A DNA stretch of 64,000 bases, from the NCBI GenBank assembly GCA_036365455.1, contig JAWQUS010000010.1, forward strand, positions 23,732,501 through 23,796,500. The letters run 5' to 3'. This DNA is from Macrosoma leucophasiata. Taxonomy: Eukaryota; Arthropoda; Insecta; Lepidoptera; Hedylidae. Position numbers and translations under genes: made by a program. Of this stretch, positions 9,780-19,941 are shown piece by piece; the stretch's first letter is position 1, and each line of letters opens with the position of its first letter. A model generated the notes under the pieces. It searched no databases. It had not been told where the DNA came from and saw only the letters and a list, made by a program, of their open reading frames with translations.

Positions 9780-9836
9780 CAATTGGCCATTCTTACAACC
9801 GACACGAAACTATAAGGAAGTTTGGTCAATATGGTC

Positions 9837-9878
9837 AATATACAATTGTTGAATTGTAATATACAATTGTTGAATTGT
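9837..9878. repeat. Perfect 21-bp tandem duplication
   Basis: Two identical 21-bp units (9837-9857, 9858-9878). Each contains the palindrome ACAATTGT followed by TGAATTGT. Confidence 0.9.
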
Positions 9879-9910
9879 ATTTTATTTCTGAGATAGGGAT
9901 TTGTTCCTTT

Positions 9911-10109
9911 ACTATCGTGTTCCAGTCAGGTGGTAATGCACGGCCCTATAATTTCCGGCACAGAGGCATAACACCTTAGACCTTAGGAGTGGTAACATAT
10001 ATGCATTTTGACCTCTGGTTTTTGTGTGAGTGTCTATAGACTGTAGTCATTACTTAACATCAATGTGAACTGCATGCTTGTTTGCCACTTAATTACATAA
10101 AAAAAAACT
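9911..10109 (+). repeat. Family A 3' part with poly(A)
   Basis: Starts inside the element at 'tatcgtgttccagtcaggtg' and ends 'gccacttaattacat' followed by A9. The 5' third is missing. Confidence 0.85.
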
Positions 10110-10130
10110 CTTCAGCTTTCTACCGCCCTG

Positions 10131-10483
10131 CCTCTCATGACTGCCGGCCGCCTTTGTACATTGAGCGGACAGTGCTCAATCATTATTTTACTGTGATTAG
10201 TGTTATTTTAAAACTGCGATATCTCCCAAGATATTGATTTAAATCGAATGAAGTAAAGGGCAATTTCGTTTTAAATTAAATACTTGTGATGAATAACATA
10301 TTTATTTCGATAAGGATTAATATCACGTTTATAAAAACACCTTCGCAAATAATGCATTATTTTGGAACAACTGCAGTTCTAAAATAACATCAGAGCAAAC
10401 TAATGATCGAGTACTGCGCGCATAATGTGCAAAGCCTTCGGGCCATATTTGTATACTCATTGCGGCGGGCAGTCATGAGGGGG
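10131..10483. repeat. Non-autonomous element with long diverged inverted repeats
   Basis: The left arm 10131-10232 opens with 'ctctcatgactgcc'. The right arm ends 'ggcagtcatgagg' and can be matched inward to about 10372, including 'tgttattttaaaactgc' against 'gcagttctaaaataaca'. The arms total about 100 bp with scattered mismatches around an AT-rich core. A MITE-like foldback, class unknown. Confidence 0.65.
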
Positions 10484-10499
10484 AAAAGGGGTGGTACAA

Positions 10500-10655
10500 T
10501 TCTTATAATGTAAGATAGTCCATTCATCGAGGAAGCCTATAGGCTGTATAACATCACGCTATGATGAACACGAAAGCAGCAGTAATAAAAATTCTGCGAT
10601 ACCTGTAGGTAGCCTCGCGGCTACCGTGCGATGCCGGGGCGGGCCGCTAGTTTAA
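10500..10655 (-). repeat. Family L copy
   Basis: Reverse complement contains 'actagcggcccgccccggca', 'tagcgtgatgttatacagcc' and 'cttcctcgatgaatgg', the L consensus order. Confidence 0.65.
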
Positions 10656-11226
10656 AATAAACGGATTTATCTAAGCTTAAATGATTTTTAAAATCAACCC
10701 GACGTTTCGGACGCAGCTTCCGTGGTACGGGGCAGATTAAGGTGACATTTGGCTGACAGCCGTTTGAAAATATTGTATAAGTGCCTAAAAATATTTACAA
10801 TAAAATGTCATAGTACTTGACCAGTTCAAAAAATTCAACTCAAGAGTCGTTGTTGATGAGTTGAAGAGATTTAGGGTTCTTTCTAAAGCTCTTCGGGTGT
10901 GCTAATGAGAATCGCCTCGGCGTTAAAAAATACGTTATTTTTTTCATCTTGAGTTTGTGGCAAGGAATCGTGACATATTTAGTTAACAAAAAAAAACATT
11001 GCTTGGATATAAACTCGTATGAGGACGATAATTTTACGTGATAACATCATAAGAAAACGTGCTGTCTGTATGTACTCGCCTTAGACAGGTTAAGATCCCA
11101 CTGCAGAATCATTTCGTTTAGAGCGTCATGGTCTTTGACCAAGCTCTTTTGAACTCTTGTCCCCGTAACACACACGGGGACACGGCGCACGGGGACAACG
11201 GGAGTAAAACCAGCTCTATAGACGGA
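10656..11226. other. No gene recognised
   Basis: Contains 'caacccgacgtttcggacgc' near 10696, which resembles a piece seen in other lepidopteran repeats. No open coding frame with recognisable content. Confidence 0.4.
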
Positions 11227-11313
11227 GAATCATTTCGTTCATCCAGATATGCCACAAACCTAAGTTTTACGCATATTTATAATCTAGAGATTATATTATT
11301 ATATCCACTAGGT
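11227..11313 (+). repeat. Family O fragment
   Basis: 'atcatttcgttcatccagat' and 'cgcatatttataatctagag' also occur reversed at 32480-32600. The 94-codon frame that crosses this segment (11128-11412) has no recognisable protein. Confidence 0.55.
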
Positions 11314-11467
11314 TGCCTTGAAGAGCGTGACGCGTCCGTACCGGGCTTGAGGCCGTCGTCTTTCCTCGGACCTATATACCCTCGAAGAATCGGGCGTGTT
11401 CGGGACAGCTGATCATAAATGGCGGCCGCGCAAGGAAACTCGCTGAAAGAGGCTTCAAAATATTTTT

Positions 11468-11812
11468 AATAATTTTTTTTTATGTAATGCAAGTGGCAAA
11501 CAAGCATGCAGTTCACATTGATGTTGGTTGAGATGGATGCCATTTTTCCTGGCTTCACATGACCATACCGTTTAAGTTTGTTAATGATATTCTACTCTTT
11601 GATTGTCTACTCTTTTTTAACTTTTTTTTTATTCTTCTCTTTTCTGTTATTTTATGTATATGTGCTGTGTGTTGTCAGGTAAATAAATGTATTTCTATTC
11701 TATTCTATTCTATTATATCTTAAGTGATGACTGCAGCCTATAGACACTTACACGAAGACCAAGGTCAAAATGCAGATGCGTTACCACTCTTGAGGCCTTA
11801 GGTGTTATTACT
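11468..11812 (-). repeat. Family A copy split by another insertion
   Basis: Poly(T) and 'gtggcaaacaagcatgcagt' run to 11527. The body resumes with 'taagtgatgactgcagccta' at 11719 and stops at 'aggccttaggtgttatt'. The 5' half of the element is absent. Confidence 0.85.
11528..11718 (+). mobile_element. About 190-bp retroposon 3' end nested in family A
   Basis: It separates the two halves of the A copy and ends with 'aaataaatgtatttctattc' followed by repeats of the pentamer ttcta. This is the tail style of some insect LINEs and their SINEs. A polyadenylation-like AATAAA lies just before the tail. No clear target duplication. Confidence 0.7.
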
Positions 11813-12399
11813 GTATAAATACTAGGAACAAATACAAATTGTCCGTGCATGCAACGCGGCTGAATAGGGTCAGTAATTCTTTTAGAGGTCAATGTATATG
11901 GTTCTTTAATCAAATCCCCAAAAACGTTTAAAGTCTATCGATCAATAAATTTAAGAAAGTAATGAAAGAACGTTTATATAAATGTAATTACTATAAGACC
12001 AGTGATTATCTTAATGATAATACGTCTTGGGATTATAGCGATCGCTGCCAGGCTATTTCATGATACTGTTATTTCGTGTATTAGTATTGTTAAGGGTTGA
12101 ATAATGTACTAATAATACTCTGGCTGTAAATTAATTCCATATTTTATTTTGCCGTATGCATATCCGGAGCAGTCATACACGCTTAAATGTCTTTGCCTTT
12201 AGCGGCGTCGTGTGGCTTGCTCACTTCCCTCTAAAATGGTCGAGGAGGGCAATGGCTGTCACATGCGACATACTCGTAAACGGGTGCTGTTGGTGGGGAC
12301 TGGTCTGTTCTGGTTTGCAGGAGCTACATCACATTTAGTAGATAGCAGTTTATTTGCATCTATGCTATGGACGTTCACATTATGATTTTTCACGATAAT
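11813..12399. other. No gene recognised
   Basis: A 60-codon frame at 12156-12338 (…FAFSGVVWLAHF…) has no family signature. I do not call it. Confidence 0.4.
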
Positions 12400-12735
12400 C
12401 TGTACTAGATTTAAGCTCTCATTTAAAAGAGCTCTTACTGAGTTTGTTGGGTAGCGGAGTTATTCTCAGTAGTGACTGCACTTGGAACTCTGCTAAGTGA
12501 ATAACATTGATCTTGACGAATAAGTTTTTCTTTTTCTTCATTTATCATCATTTTGTGATTATTATGTTTTAACTAAGTAGTTTTCATTCTAATTTTTAAT
12601 TTACTATTAATATATGATTTTGCTTTACTTTATGTAATGGTTATTCACTCTAGGTATTTTATATATTTCATGACGTTTTGAACGTGTCTGTAAATATCTA
12701 TTCGAAATAAAAATATTTTCTATTTCTATTTCTAT
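12400..12735 (+). mobile_element. CR1-like LINE 3' untranslated fragment
   Basis: 'gtagcggagttattctcagt', 'tggaactctgctaagtgaat' and the tail 'attttctatttctatttc' match in order the 3' flank of the CR1-like coding fragment at 28.2-29.0 kb and pieces at 29.9 kb. No coding remains. Confidence 0.6.
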
Positions 12736-12885
12736 GCCTCTGTGCCGGAAATTACAGGGCCGTACATTACCACCTGACCAAAACACGACAGTGCTGAATA
12801 CTACCATTTAGCGGCAAGTAAATTAGGTAATTCGGTGGTGCCTACGCTCGCGAGCTCCGTCACTGGAGCTCTACCACCAGTAAAA
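12736..12885 (-). repeat. Family A 5' half
   Basis: From 'tatgcctctgtgccggaaat' to 'ctctaccaccagtaaaa'. The poly(A) side is replaced abruptly by the LINE tail at 12735, so the LINE fragment and the A copy meet at a clean junction. Confidence 0.85.
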
Positions 12886-13769
12886 ACTCTAAATCTAAAT
12901 TTAAACATTTAAACCTGAAAACATGCCTCACTTGACAAACGCGTAAGCTGGTCGTGCCTCTCTTTCGTTTATTCTGCGCTCGTAATGACTAAAATTTAGT
13001 TTCATATCTATGATAACGCGCATGACTATGATAAATAATTCCACGCGTATGAATGAACAGCAAAGTGTGAGTCGGGCATACGTTCACAGTGTGATGTGAT
13101 GTTTAATTTGAAGTACCTAAAACATCATCAGTTTCATAGCTTTTATTTCCATCGCAAAAAGTGACTGATCGACTGGCTGAAATCGATGAGAGAAACTGTA
13201 TCCACTCGAAAAACAAAATATGTTTTTTTTTGTTAGAGGAAAACGAAATACAGTATTTCTCTGCGTTGTGAACGGAATGTTCCAATTTGTTTGTGGATGC
13301 GGTATTTGGGGGCACGGCAGTGCTTCCGCCAAGATGAGGTAAGCGGAGCAAGGGCACGACCTACCTTAGTACCTTTTCTCGAAACGCTTCATCGTTTTTT
13401 TAAACCTTATAAATTGGGTTTGGAAAATGACAGATAAGTGAAAGTCTCTGTATATAATATCAATAAGAGACTTATTAAATATAGAAAGTTTCATTAGTAA
13501 GGCATTAGAACCTTAAAAGATAAAAAGTTCTTAATCCTTCAAGGATCGTACGGCCACCGGCGGCGAGACACAATTGAATTTCAATTGTCATATTTTTCTC
13601 GTGTCTTAAATTATATAAATTGTTTCAAAATTTACATTGGCAACTGAAAATTAAAAAAATATTGCCCAAGTGCGCGTCGGACTCCCGTTGAATAGCATTT
13701 ACGAAGTATACGTGATCCGGGGACGAAACGTGGGACCTCTACGTAACAGTAGTGTCACCACTCCGTCAT
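12886..13769. other. No gene recognised
   Basis: Two overlapping minus frames at 13103-13357 have no recognisable content. A short word at 13660-13675 ('aagtgcgcgtcggactccc') is a common family M piece. Confidence 0.4.
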
Positions 13770-14130
13770 AATAATGTAATAATGGCAACCCATTATACGT
13801 CCCACTGCTGGGCACGAGTCTCTCCCCTTTTTGGGGGGAGGCCTGGAGCTTACTCCACCACGCTGCTCCAATGCGGATTGGTGCGGTTAGTGGGCAACCC
13901 GCTGTCGGATGTTTTCGAACCGCCCATAAGGCCTCCGACAAGGTTTAACGACTGCTATCCATCGATAACAACCGGGACCGACGGCTTAACGTGCCCTCCG
14001 AAGCACGGAAACGCGGATTTAATTTGCCACTAGCGGTCTCCCATCACACTACCCGACCGCGCCCGTAGTGCTTAACCGAGTAGATCGCTTACGATCTACA
14101 CCAGCCGCTGGGCCATGCGCGCTTCACCAA
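13770..14130 (-). mobile_element. Family D SINE with a 5S rRNA-like head
   Basis: On the - strand the right-hand end reads 'atggcccagcggctggtgta', then 'cggttaagcactacgggcgc', 'ggtcgggtagtg' and 'tgatgggagaccgc'. The last three follow the order and spacing of the 3' half of 5S rRNA (GTTAAGCAACGTCGGGC…GATGGGTGACCGC). The 3' end carries 'gcccagcagtgggacgtata' and an (ATT)n tail on the left, the RTE-like tail shared with family E. Copies are also at 15538 and 34930. Confidence 0.75.
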
Positions 14131-14184
14131 GGCTAGGTACCAATGTCACTCCGTCATACTGACAATCAAATAATTTTATTTACG

Positions 14185-14460
14185 TAGTTTTCTTCTTTGT
14201 CGTGTCCTCGTGACTGAGGGTCAGGTCAGGTGCAGTACTCCTCAAGCTACTCTATTATGGGCCATGCGGATTGTCATTTGGGTGTTACAATTAAAGGACT
14301 CCAGAATGGCATCCATCCACTGGGTGAGTTTTCTGCCTCTGCTCTTTCTTCTCTCGACGTGGCCTGTTAGGATTGCCTTGCCAGATTCTCAGCATCACGT
14401 CGGGCCACATGACCGAAGAAAGAAAATGATCTCTGTAGACAGATAGTTGTGAGGCGACAA
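14185..14460 (-). pseudogene. Degenerate LINE C-terminal fragment
   Basis: The - strand translation gives FFGHVARRDAENLA…, then SRGRKLTQWMDAILESF and TIRMAHNRVA followed by a stop. This matches the family pattern GHVxRR…GRPxTRWxDxI…LAQDRxxWR at the C-terminus of RTE/L1-like LINE proteins. The + strand 78-codon frame here is its shadow and should not be mistaken for a membrane protein. Confidence 0.7.
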
Positions 14461-14927
14461 CGTGCAGTTCCTATATGATGTGCAATATTAATTGTTGAGT
14501 ACTTTAAGTAACATTGTGATAAGTAAAGGTTTTTCTTATTTTTCTTTCTTTTCTTATCTATTTAACTAAATTATTACGTTATCTACAAATTACCTACGTC
14601 GATATTCACAGATATTTAAAAACAGCGATTAAATAAAATTGGCTAGGTACCAATTTCATATTTTCTTCCAAGTCTATGGCTTAACTGAAAAACTTAGTTA
14701 ATTATCATTAATCAATAGCTCAATAAGTTTTGACTGAAATAAAGTTAGTTATAAATTAATCGATTCACGTCTAGTCAAAACATTAAAATGTTTGCGAAAT
14801 GGGCTAGTTAATAAATCTAGATTACTCTGAGTTAACGAAATAATATTGAGAAATGTTCCCATTTGTATTTAAATGTGTTTTGTTAAATGTACCATATGCA
14901 GAGGTCTGTATGCTTTTTGACTCGGGG
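14461..14927. other. No gene or repeat recognised
   Basis: AT-rich intergenic or intronic DNA. Confidence 0.4.
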
Positions 14928-15267
14928 TCATTGCCCATGGTACACCGACTTGGTCTACCTAGGTGAACCAGGGGTAAAATTTTGTACCCTTGGTACACCT
15001 TTATGAATTGCAAATTAAACATGAGTTTGAATTTAAAACTAGAAAGGAATTGAACTTAGGCGTTAGTTTTATATGTGCCTTTTCTTCACAAATGAAAATT
15101 GTTAGGTGGACCATGGGCAATGTATTCCGCTGAAACTATCTAGCAGGTGGACCACCGGCAATAAAAATGATCCCTGGTACACCTAACTCACAAGAAGTGT
15201 ACTATGGCCTGAAAATTTTACCCCTTGTTCACCCAGGTGGACCGAGTAGGTGTACCATGGGCAATGA
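14928..15267. repeat. MITE-like element with 56-bp inverted repeats next to a receptor exon
   Basis: The left arm 14928-14983 begins TCATTGCCCATGGTACACC. The right arm 15212-15267 is its inverted copy with a few mismatches and ends in CATGGGCAATGA. Further copies of 'ggtggaccatgggcaatg' lie inside, at 15104-15121. The right end is about 54 bp from the first recognisable GPCR codon. Confidence 0.75.
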
Positions 15268-15320
15268 TCGAAAAACTGCACTGCAAAAAAGAGAAACCTA
15301 AGGCAAAACATTTGTTCAAG

Positions 15321-15426
15321 GTGTGGGTGGAGCGCAGCATAGAGTTCTGCACAGAAAAGTGGCCAGACTCTATCAAGAAGGAGCTGTTTGGTGCCTTCAG
15401 TTTCGTACTGGTGTACGCGGTGCCAG
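15321..15426 (+). CDS. Class A GPCR, exon with extracellular loop 2 and start of TM5
   Basis: Part of a rhodopsin-like receptor in the plasma membrane. The frame reads VWVERSIEFCTEKWPD then IKKELFGAFSFVLVYAVPG. The single Cys (C in FCTEKW) is in the place of the conserved loop-2 Cys that bonds to TM3. The AVPG Pro corresponds to P5.50. The exon ends at GTCAGT (15427) in phase 1. Joining to 23982 restores AVPG-CIVVVSYS. The 3' boundary is firm; the 5' boundary (after ttgttcaag) is a guess, because the frame stays open back to 15225 through the MITE arm. TM1-TM4 are not seen upstream. The loop style suggests a peptide receptor, but I cannot name the ligand. Confidence 0.7.
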
Positions 15427-15537
15427 GTCAGTATTCTAAATGTTGATTTAGTGGTCATGCATTTTTATCTATGCAAATTATAAAATACAAAGTTTTTAAT
15501 GTATTTAATCGTTATCAATATTACTGAAATGTTTAAT

Positions 15538-15900
15538 ATAATAATAATGGCAACCCTTGATGAGTCCAACTGCTAGGCACGAGTCTCTCCCCTTCTTAGG
15601 AGGAGGCCTAGAGCTTACTCCACCACGCTGCTCCAATGCGGGTTGGTGGATATAAGGATTAGTGACCAACCCGCTGTCGGATGTTTTCAAGAAATTCATA
15701 AGGCCGCCGAAGATTAAACAACTGCTATCTATCGATAGCAACCGGGACTGACGGCTTAACGTACCCTTCGAAGCACGGCAACGCGCATTTCATTTTGCCA
15801 TTAGCGGTCATTCATCACACACCTGACCGTGCTCGTATCGCTTAACCGAGTAGATCGCTTGCAATCTACACCAGCTGCGGGATCATGTGCGCTTCATATT
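15538..15900 (-). mobile_element. Family D 5S-like SINE, diverged copy
   Basis: Same order as 13770-14130: (ATT)n tail on the left at 'ataataatggcaacccttg', head on the right at 'gcttaaccgagtagatcgct' and 'gcgcttcat'. About one base in ten differs. Confidence 0.8.
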
Positions 15901-16122
15901 CTCTTATCTTGATGAAAATTATTTAATGACCACTGCGGTACAGACCTAGAATAGTGCAGAGTCCAAAACGGAGTAAATGTACATGCTTAAGTAAGAACAG
16001 TGTAAAATACATAATTATTATTCTCCCTCTCTATTTACTTTATTGTAGTTGTTTAGCTGGCTGACTACACAAGCGGCAGAATTGTCCTTCTCTAGTGGGC
16101 GGTGGTCACGATTCATATTTTT

Positions 16123-16361
16123 AACTAGCGGTACGGTAACTACCGGCTTCGCGCGGTTGCAATGTTACCTACCCTCTCCTATTCATCTTAGCGTGATGTT
16201 ATATATATCCTAAAACCTTCTTCGATAAATAGGCTATCTAACACTGAAATATTTTTTCAAATCGGACCCGTAGTTCCTGAGATTATAGCGTTCAAGCAAA
16301 CAAACAAAAAAGCAAAGAAACAAACTCTTCAGCTTTATAATATATATTAGTACGTATAGAT
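16123..16361 (+). repeat. Family L copy
   Basis: 'taactagcggtacggtaact', 'cctattcatcttagcgtgat', 'gtagttcctgagattatagc', then 'aaacaaactcttcagcttta' follow the L consensus to its 3' end. Confidence 0.75.
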
Positions 16362-16589
16362 AACATTATATTCAAGGTTTTCCCTTGCTTAACCTAGCTT
16401 ACCTACTGCCTAAAAGCTTCAATTAAAAACATACTGCAGAGGTCTAAATGCCGTTAATATACTTGTTCTTATTTAATTAGGCCTTACAATTTACTCGGTC
16501 GAGGTTTTACAACTCTCGGCAAAAAGCCTGTTTTAGGATCCATTTTATACTTCCAGTTCCATACAAGTACACATTTCATTTGGTTAGGC

Positions 16590-16836
16590 TTTGTGGCGAA
16601 CAAGTAAACAGTTCACATAGATGATAAGTGAATACTGAAGTCTATATACCAGAGATTTCAATATAGATATGTTGTCACTTCTGAGGCAAGGTTCGTTATG
16701 CCTTTGTGTCGGAAAAAAATCGTGGCCGTACATACTGGGTACATCTGGGTGGTGATGTACGGATATAAAATATGTTACGGGTATGTATCAGGATACGATA
16801 TAGATGAAGGCTACAATTTATCTGCCAAGTAAATTA
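16590..16836 (-). repeat. Old family A copy
   Basis: Recognisable words such as 'aacagttcacatagatgata', 'gttgtcacttctgaggcaag' and 'gccaagtaaatta' occur in the right order at low identity. The B SINE at 16841 has landed in its 5' end. Confidence 0.55.
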
Positions 16837-16840
16837 AATA

Positions 16841-17148
16841 ACTGCCTCGGTAGCCTAGTGGTAGCAGGCCACTACTACTACGCTGAGGTCCTGGGTTCGA
16901 TTCCCGGGTAGGGGGTTATCAGAGATGATGGTGTAAAGTCCATTATCTCTGGTTCTATTGGGATTTTTCCATTTTCTGGAAATTTCCCAGTACCTTGAAG
17001 TTTGGTAATGTGCCCGGAGATGTCAACAGGCTCGCCACCTGTTACATGGGCCAAAACGTAACCGGCGAATCGTGGGTGTTTGCATGTATGCTTGAATGGA
17101 TGTATTTACCTCTGCCTACCCCTTCGGGGATTACAGGCGTGAAGTTAC
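16841..17148 (+). mobile_element. Family B tRNA-derived SINE, full length
   Basis: tRNA-like head with A box TAGCCTAGTGG and B box GGTTCGATTCC. The body ends 'ccccttcggggattacaggc' then 'gtgaagttac'. The 12-bp target duplication GTAAATTAAATA is perfect (16829-16840 and 17149-17160). The 67-codon frame in the body is not a gene. Confidence 0.93.
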
Positions 17149-17160
17149 GTAAATTAAATA

Positions 17161-17545
17161 AGTATGTACATACTGTAATGTTGATAGAGCTTCAGTGACG
17201 GAGTTCGCGAGTATAGGCACTTGCCGCTAAAAGTGGACATTTTTTTATTTAAAGGAATCATCGAAATGGTTCTATTATCAAGAGTTTGAGAACTCATAAT
17301 GACATCCTAGAAAAATCTTGTTAGTCGGATTTTCTTGAGTTATTTTGAATAATTCTAATGGATAACCATATTATTATGGTGAGAAATAGGTATATATATC
17401 TAATTTAAGAAAGGAGCGAGACCATAAGTTTCTTTTAAAAACTATAAAATAATATCCGACATTATTTTGATGATTGCAATACGAAGATTTCGAAGCCAGT
17501 TTCGATTTCTGCTTGAAAGATAATATTTTACTTATTTTTTTAATT
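17161..17545. other. Mostly unassigned; short family A 5' piece at 17180-17232
   Basis: 'agagcttcagtgacggagtt' and 'cacttgccgctaaaag' belong to A. The rest is AT-rich with no recognisable content. Confidence 0.45.
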
Positions 17546-17770
17546 ATTTTTTATGTAATGGAAGTAACAAACAAGCATGCAGTTCACATTGATGTTAAGT
17601 GATGACTGTAGCCTATAGACACCTGCACAAAGACCAATGTCAAAATGCAGATGCGTTACCACACCTGAGGGCTAAGGTGTTATGCCTCTGTGCCGGAAAT
17701 TACAGAGCCGCTACCCGACCGGAACACGATAGATCAACACTATAATTTCGCGGCAAGTATATTAGGTAAT
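17546..17770 (-). repeat. Family A copy lacking its 5' end
   Basis: Poly(T), 'gatgttaagtgatgactgta' and onward to 'ggcaagtatattaggtaat', then unrelated sequence. Confidence 0.85.
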
Positions 17771-18403
17771 ATTTGTATTAAACCAAATGTCTGAAAGTTT
17801 TTTTTCGAAACCCTTAATCGATGATAAAAAGCTGACGTAGATAAGTATTTAATTAATATTGCCTTCAGGCCAAAGGCAAATGTGAATAGACGTTCGAAAT
17901 TCAATTCATGGAACGTTCCAAAACAAATTGTGTAGAAAAAAGTCTTGATGGGATTACACCGCGTAAGGCATCCTACGAACGATGTAATACGATTGTTACT
18001 ATTTATGCTAAGTGTTAAGAGAATTACCGATCGTAACATAGTCAATTTTGTTGGATATTGAAAGGCATTAGTGATAGTAATATGCAAGGGTCGTATAATC
18101 AACAGTTTTTCGTAGTCTATACACATAACTAGATCACTGAATGATGAACAATTATTAATTTACTTCATAAAAGCATCCTACACGTTCGTTTTCTTTAGAC
18201 TGTGATAAAAGATAGTTTGATCTCGAAGACATAAAATATGTCAAAATTATCGATAAAAAATATCGACGTTTCTTACTATTATCGATGACATTCGCTTAAT
18301 TAAATTACTTCATAAACGAATATTTTAATATAAAATGCATTTATTCTCTTAAAGGAGTACAAAACAAGATAACAAAACTCAACAAATTAACAGCAATAGA
18401 ATT
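17771..18403. other. Intronic DNA, no gene recognised
   Basis: A 128-codon - strand frame (18126-17740) runs through here and into the A copy. Its composition (Leu/Ile/Phe rich, no domain) is what AT-rich DNA gives by chance. Confidence 0.5.
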
Positions 18404-18414
18404 GTAACAAAAAT

Positions 18415-18819
18415 CATCATCATCATCATTTCAGCCAAAAGACGTCCACTGCTGGACAAAGGCCTCCCCCAAAGAATGCCACAACGAACGGTCCTGGGTC
18501 GCCCTCATCCAACGATTGCCCGCGACCTTCACCAGGTCGTCGGTCCACCTCGTGGGGGGCCTGCCTACGCTTCGTCTTCCGGTACGCGGTCGCCACTCTA
18601 GAACTCTTCTGTCCCAACGGCCGTCAGTTCTGCGAGCTATGTGCCCTGCCCACTGCCACTTGAGTTTCGCTATTCGATGGGCTATGTCGGTTACTTTGGT
18701 CCTCATGCGGATCTCCTCATTTCTGATTCGATCTCGCAGAGTAACTCCGAGCATAGCCCTCTCCATCGCTCTCTGAGTGACCTTGAGCCTTCTTATGAGG
18801 CCCATAGTGAGCGACCAGC
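18415..18819 (-). pseudogene. 5'-truncated RTE LINE (E2) with 11-bp target duplication
   Basis: The 11-bp word GTAACAAAAAT flanks it perfectly (18404-18414, 18820-18830). On the - strand it encodes the C-terminal 130 or so residues of an RTE protein without a stop until the end: MGLIRRLKVTQRAMERAM, RTKVTDIAHRIAKLKWQWAG, RRVLEWRPRTGRRSVGRPPT, WTDDLVKVAGNRWMRA, LGEAFVQQWTSFG. The 3' end has the (ATC)n tail. The RT core and endonuclease are absent. Both + strand frames here are shadows. Confidence 0.92.
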
Positions 18820-18830
18820 GTAACAAAAAT

Positions 18831-19926
18831 AAAGTAATTAAAACTGAAAACACGTATCGTGTACAGGGCGTCGGCACAGTATATAGTGATATGTGGTCGG
18901 CACTCGTATTGAGAGGCGAATGGAGGTTCATTTTCATTTCACACCGTTCATATGAAACAAAATGGCGGCGTGTCTTTTTTTTTAGTTAATGGCCCGGTAA
19001 CACGGCCATTGAGCCAAACGCGACATGTCTACTTCTGAAACCCAAGTACCTATGAGACATTGACGGATGGAATGTTACATGAGTAGGTAAGAAATAGGAT
19101 TTTATTTATTCACTATTATTTTAGATCAGTATGTAGGCACAAATGTAAATTATGTTAAGATATTATAATCAATACATACATATTATACAGTTAAATTAAA
19201 AAAAAAAGATTAATTGTTATTTTATTTTAATTTTTTATTAATTTAATAAATTAAGTTTTATTTATAATATCGATATTTTAAAGTCTGTGATCGCGATGAA
19301 TCATCGCTCATCACTAAATAGGTCAGCATGCCCAAAAAGTATAACATTGACAAGTTCTGTCTGTACTAATACGAAATTCAGGTCTTCATAGGCGTGATTT
19401 TATTAACAGCTGTCGCAAAGATCAAGCTATCTTTTATGAGATATAGATGTGGAGCTCCAGTGATGATTACGGTATCGAGAATGGTAACATATTTATGTTG
19501 TAATGTTGCGGAATTGGAGGCAAGAAAATTCGAGGTTTTTTGGTGTAACGTATGTTCCGTTTATTGATTCGATTGCGATTACAAAATTACAAAATTACAA
19601 GACAATAGTAAAGATGGCGCGAGTGTCCCGTCGTCCTGGTCGCGTTGGCCAATCACAATCGTGCGCATGACGTAGGCGTCCCCATTGGTCCGATTCCAAA
19701 CGAAGACGTGTGATTAGCACGCGCATGCACAAGGCGCGCACTTTCAAATGCTCCAACAATGTAGAAATCACTAGTTTATATGTACAATCAAAAAAAAATT
19801 CAATCGGTCTCGTCGGTGCCTTATTAAATCCCTCAAATTACCAGAAAAATATGACACTCGATTTCTTATTGTTCTTGGACCTATATGGTCCATCTGCTGC
19901 TTCAGGGATTAATATGGTAGTAAGTT
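18831..19926. other. Intronic DNA, no gene recognised
   Basis: Includes an A/T-only stretch at 19196-19270 and 'acaaaattac' repeated at 19580-19600. No open frame of interest. Confidence 0.45.
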
Positions 19927-19941
19927 AGGATGCCATTGGTT

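Noticed and set aside
11128..11412. 94-codon + strand ORF
   Set aside because: No recognisable domain and it crosses the family O repeat.
14210..14446. + strand ORF with hydrophobic stretches, considered as the missing TM4 exon of the receptor
   Set aside because: The opposite strand encodes a clear LINE C-terminal motif (GHVARR…TQWMDAI…MAHNRVA); the + frame is its shadow.
17740..18126. 128-codon - strand ORF
   Set aside because: AT-rich composition, no domain, and it starts in unique DNA but ends inside a family A copy.
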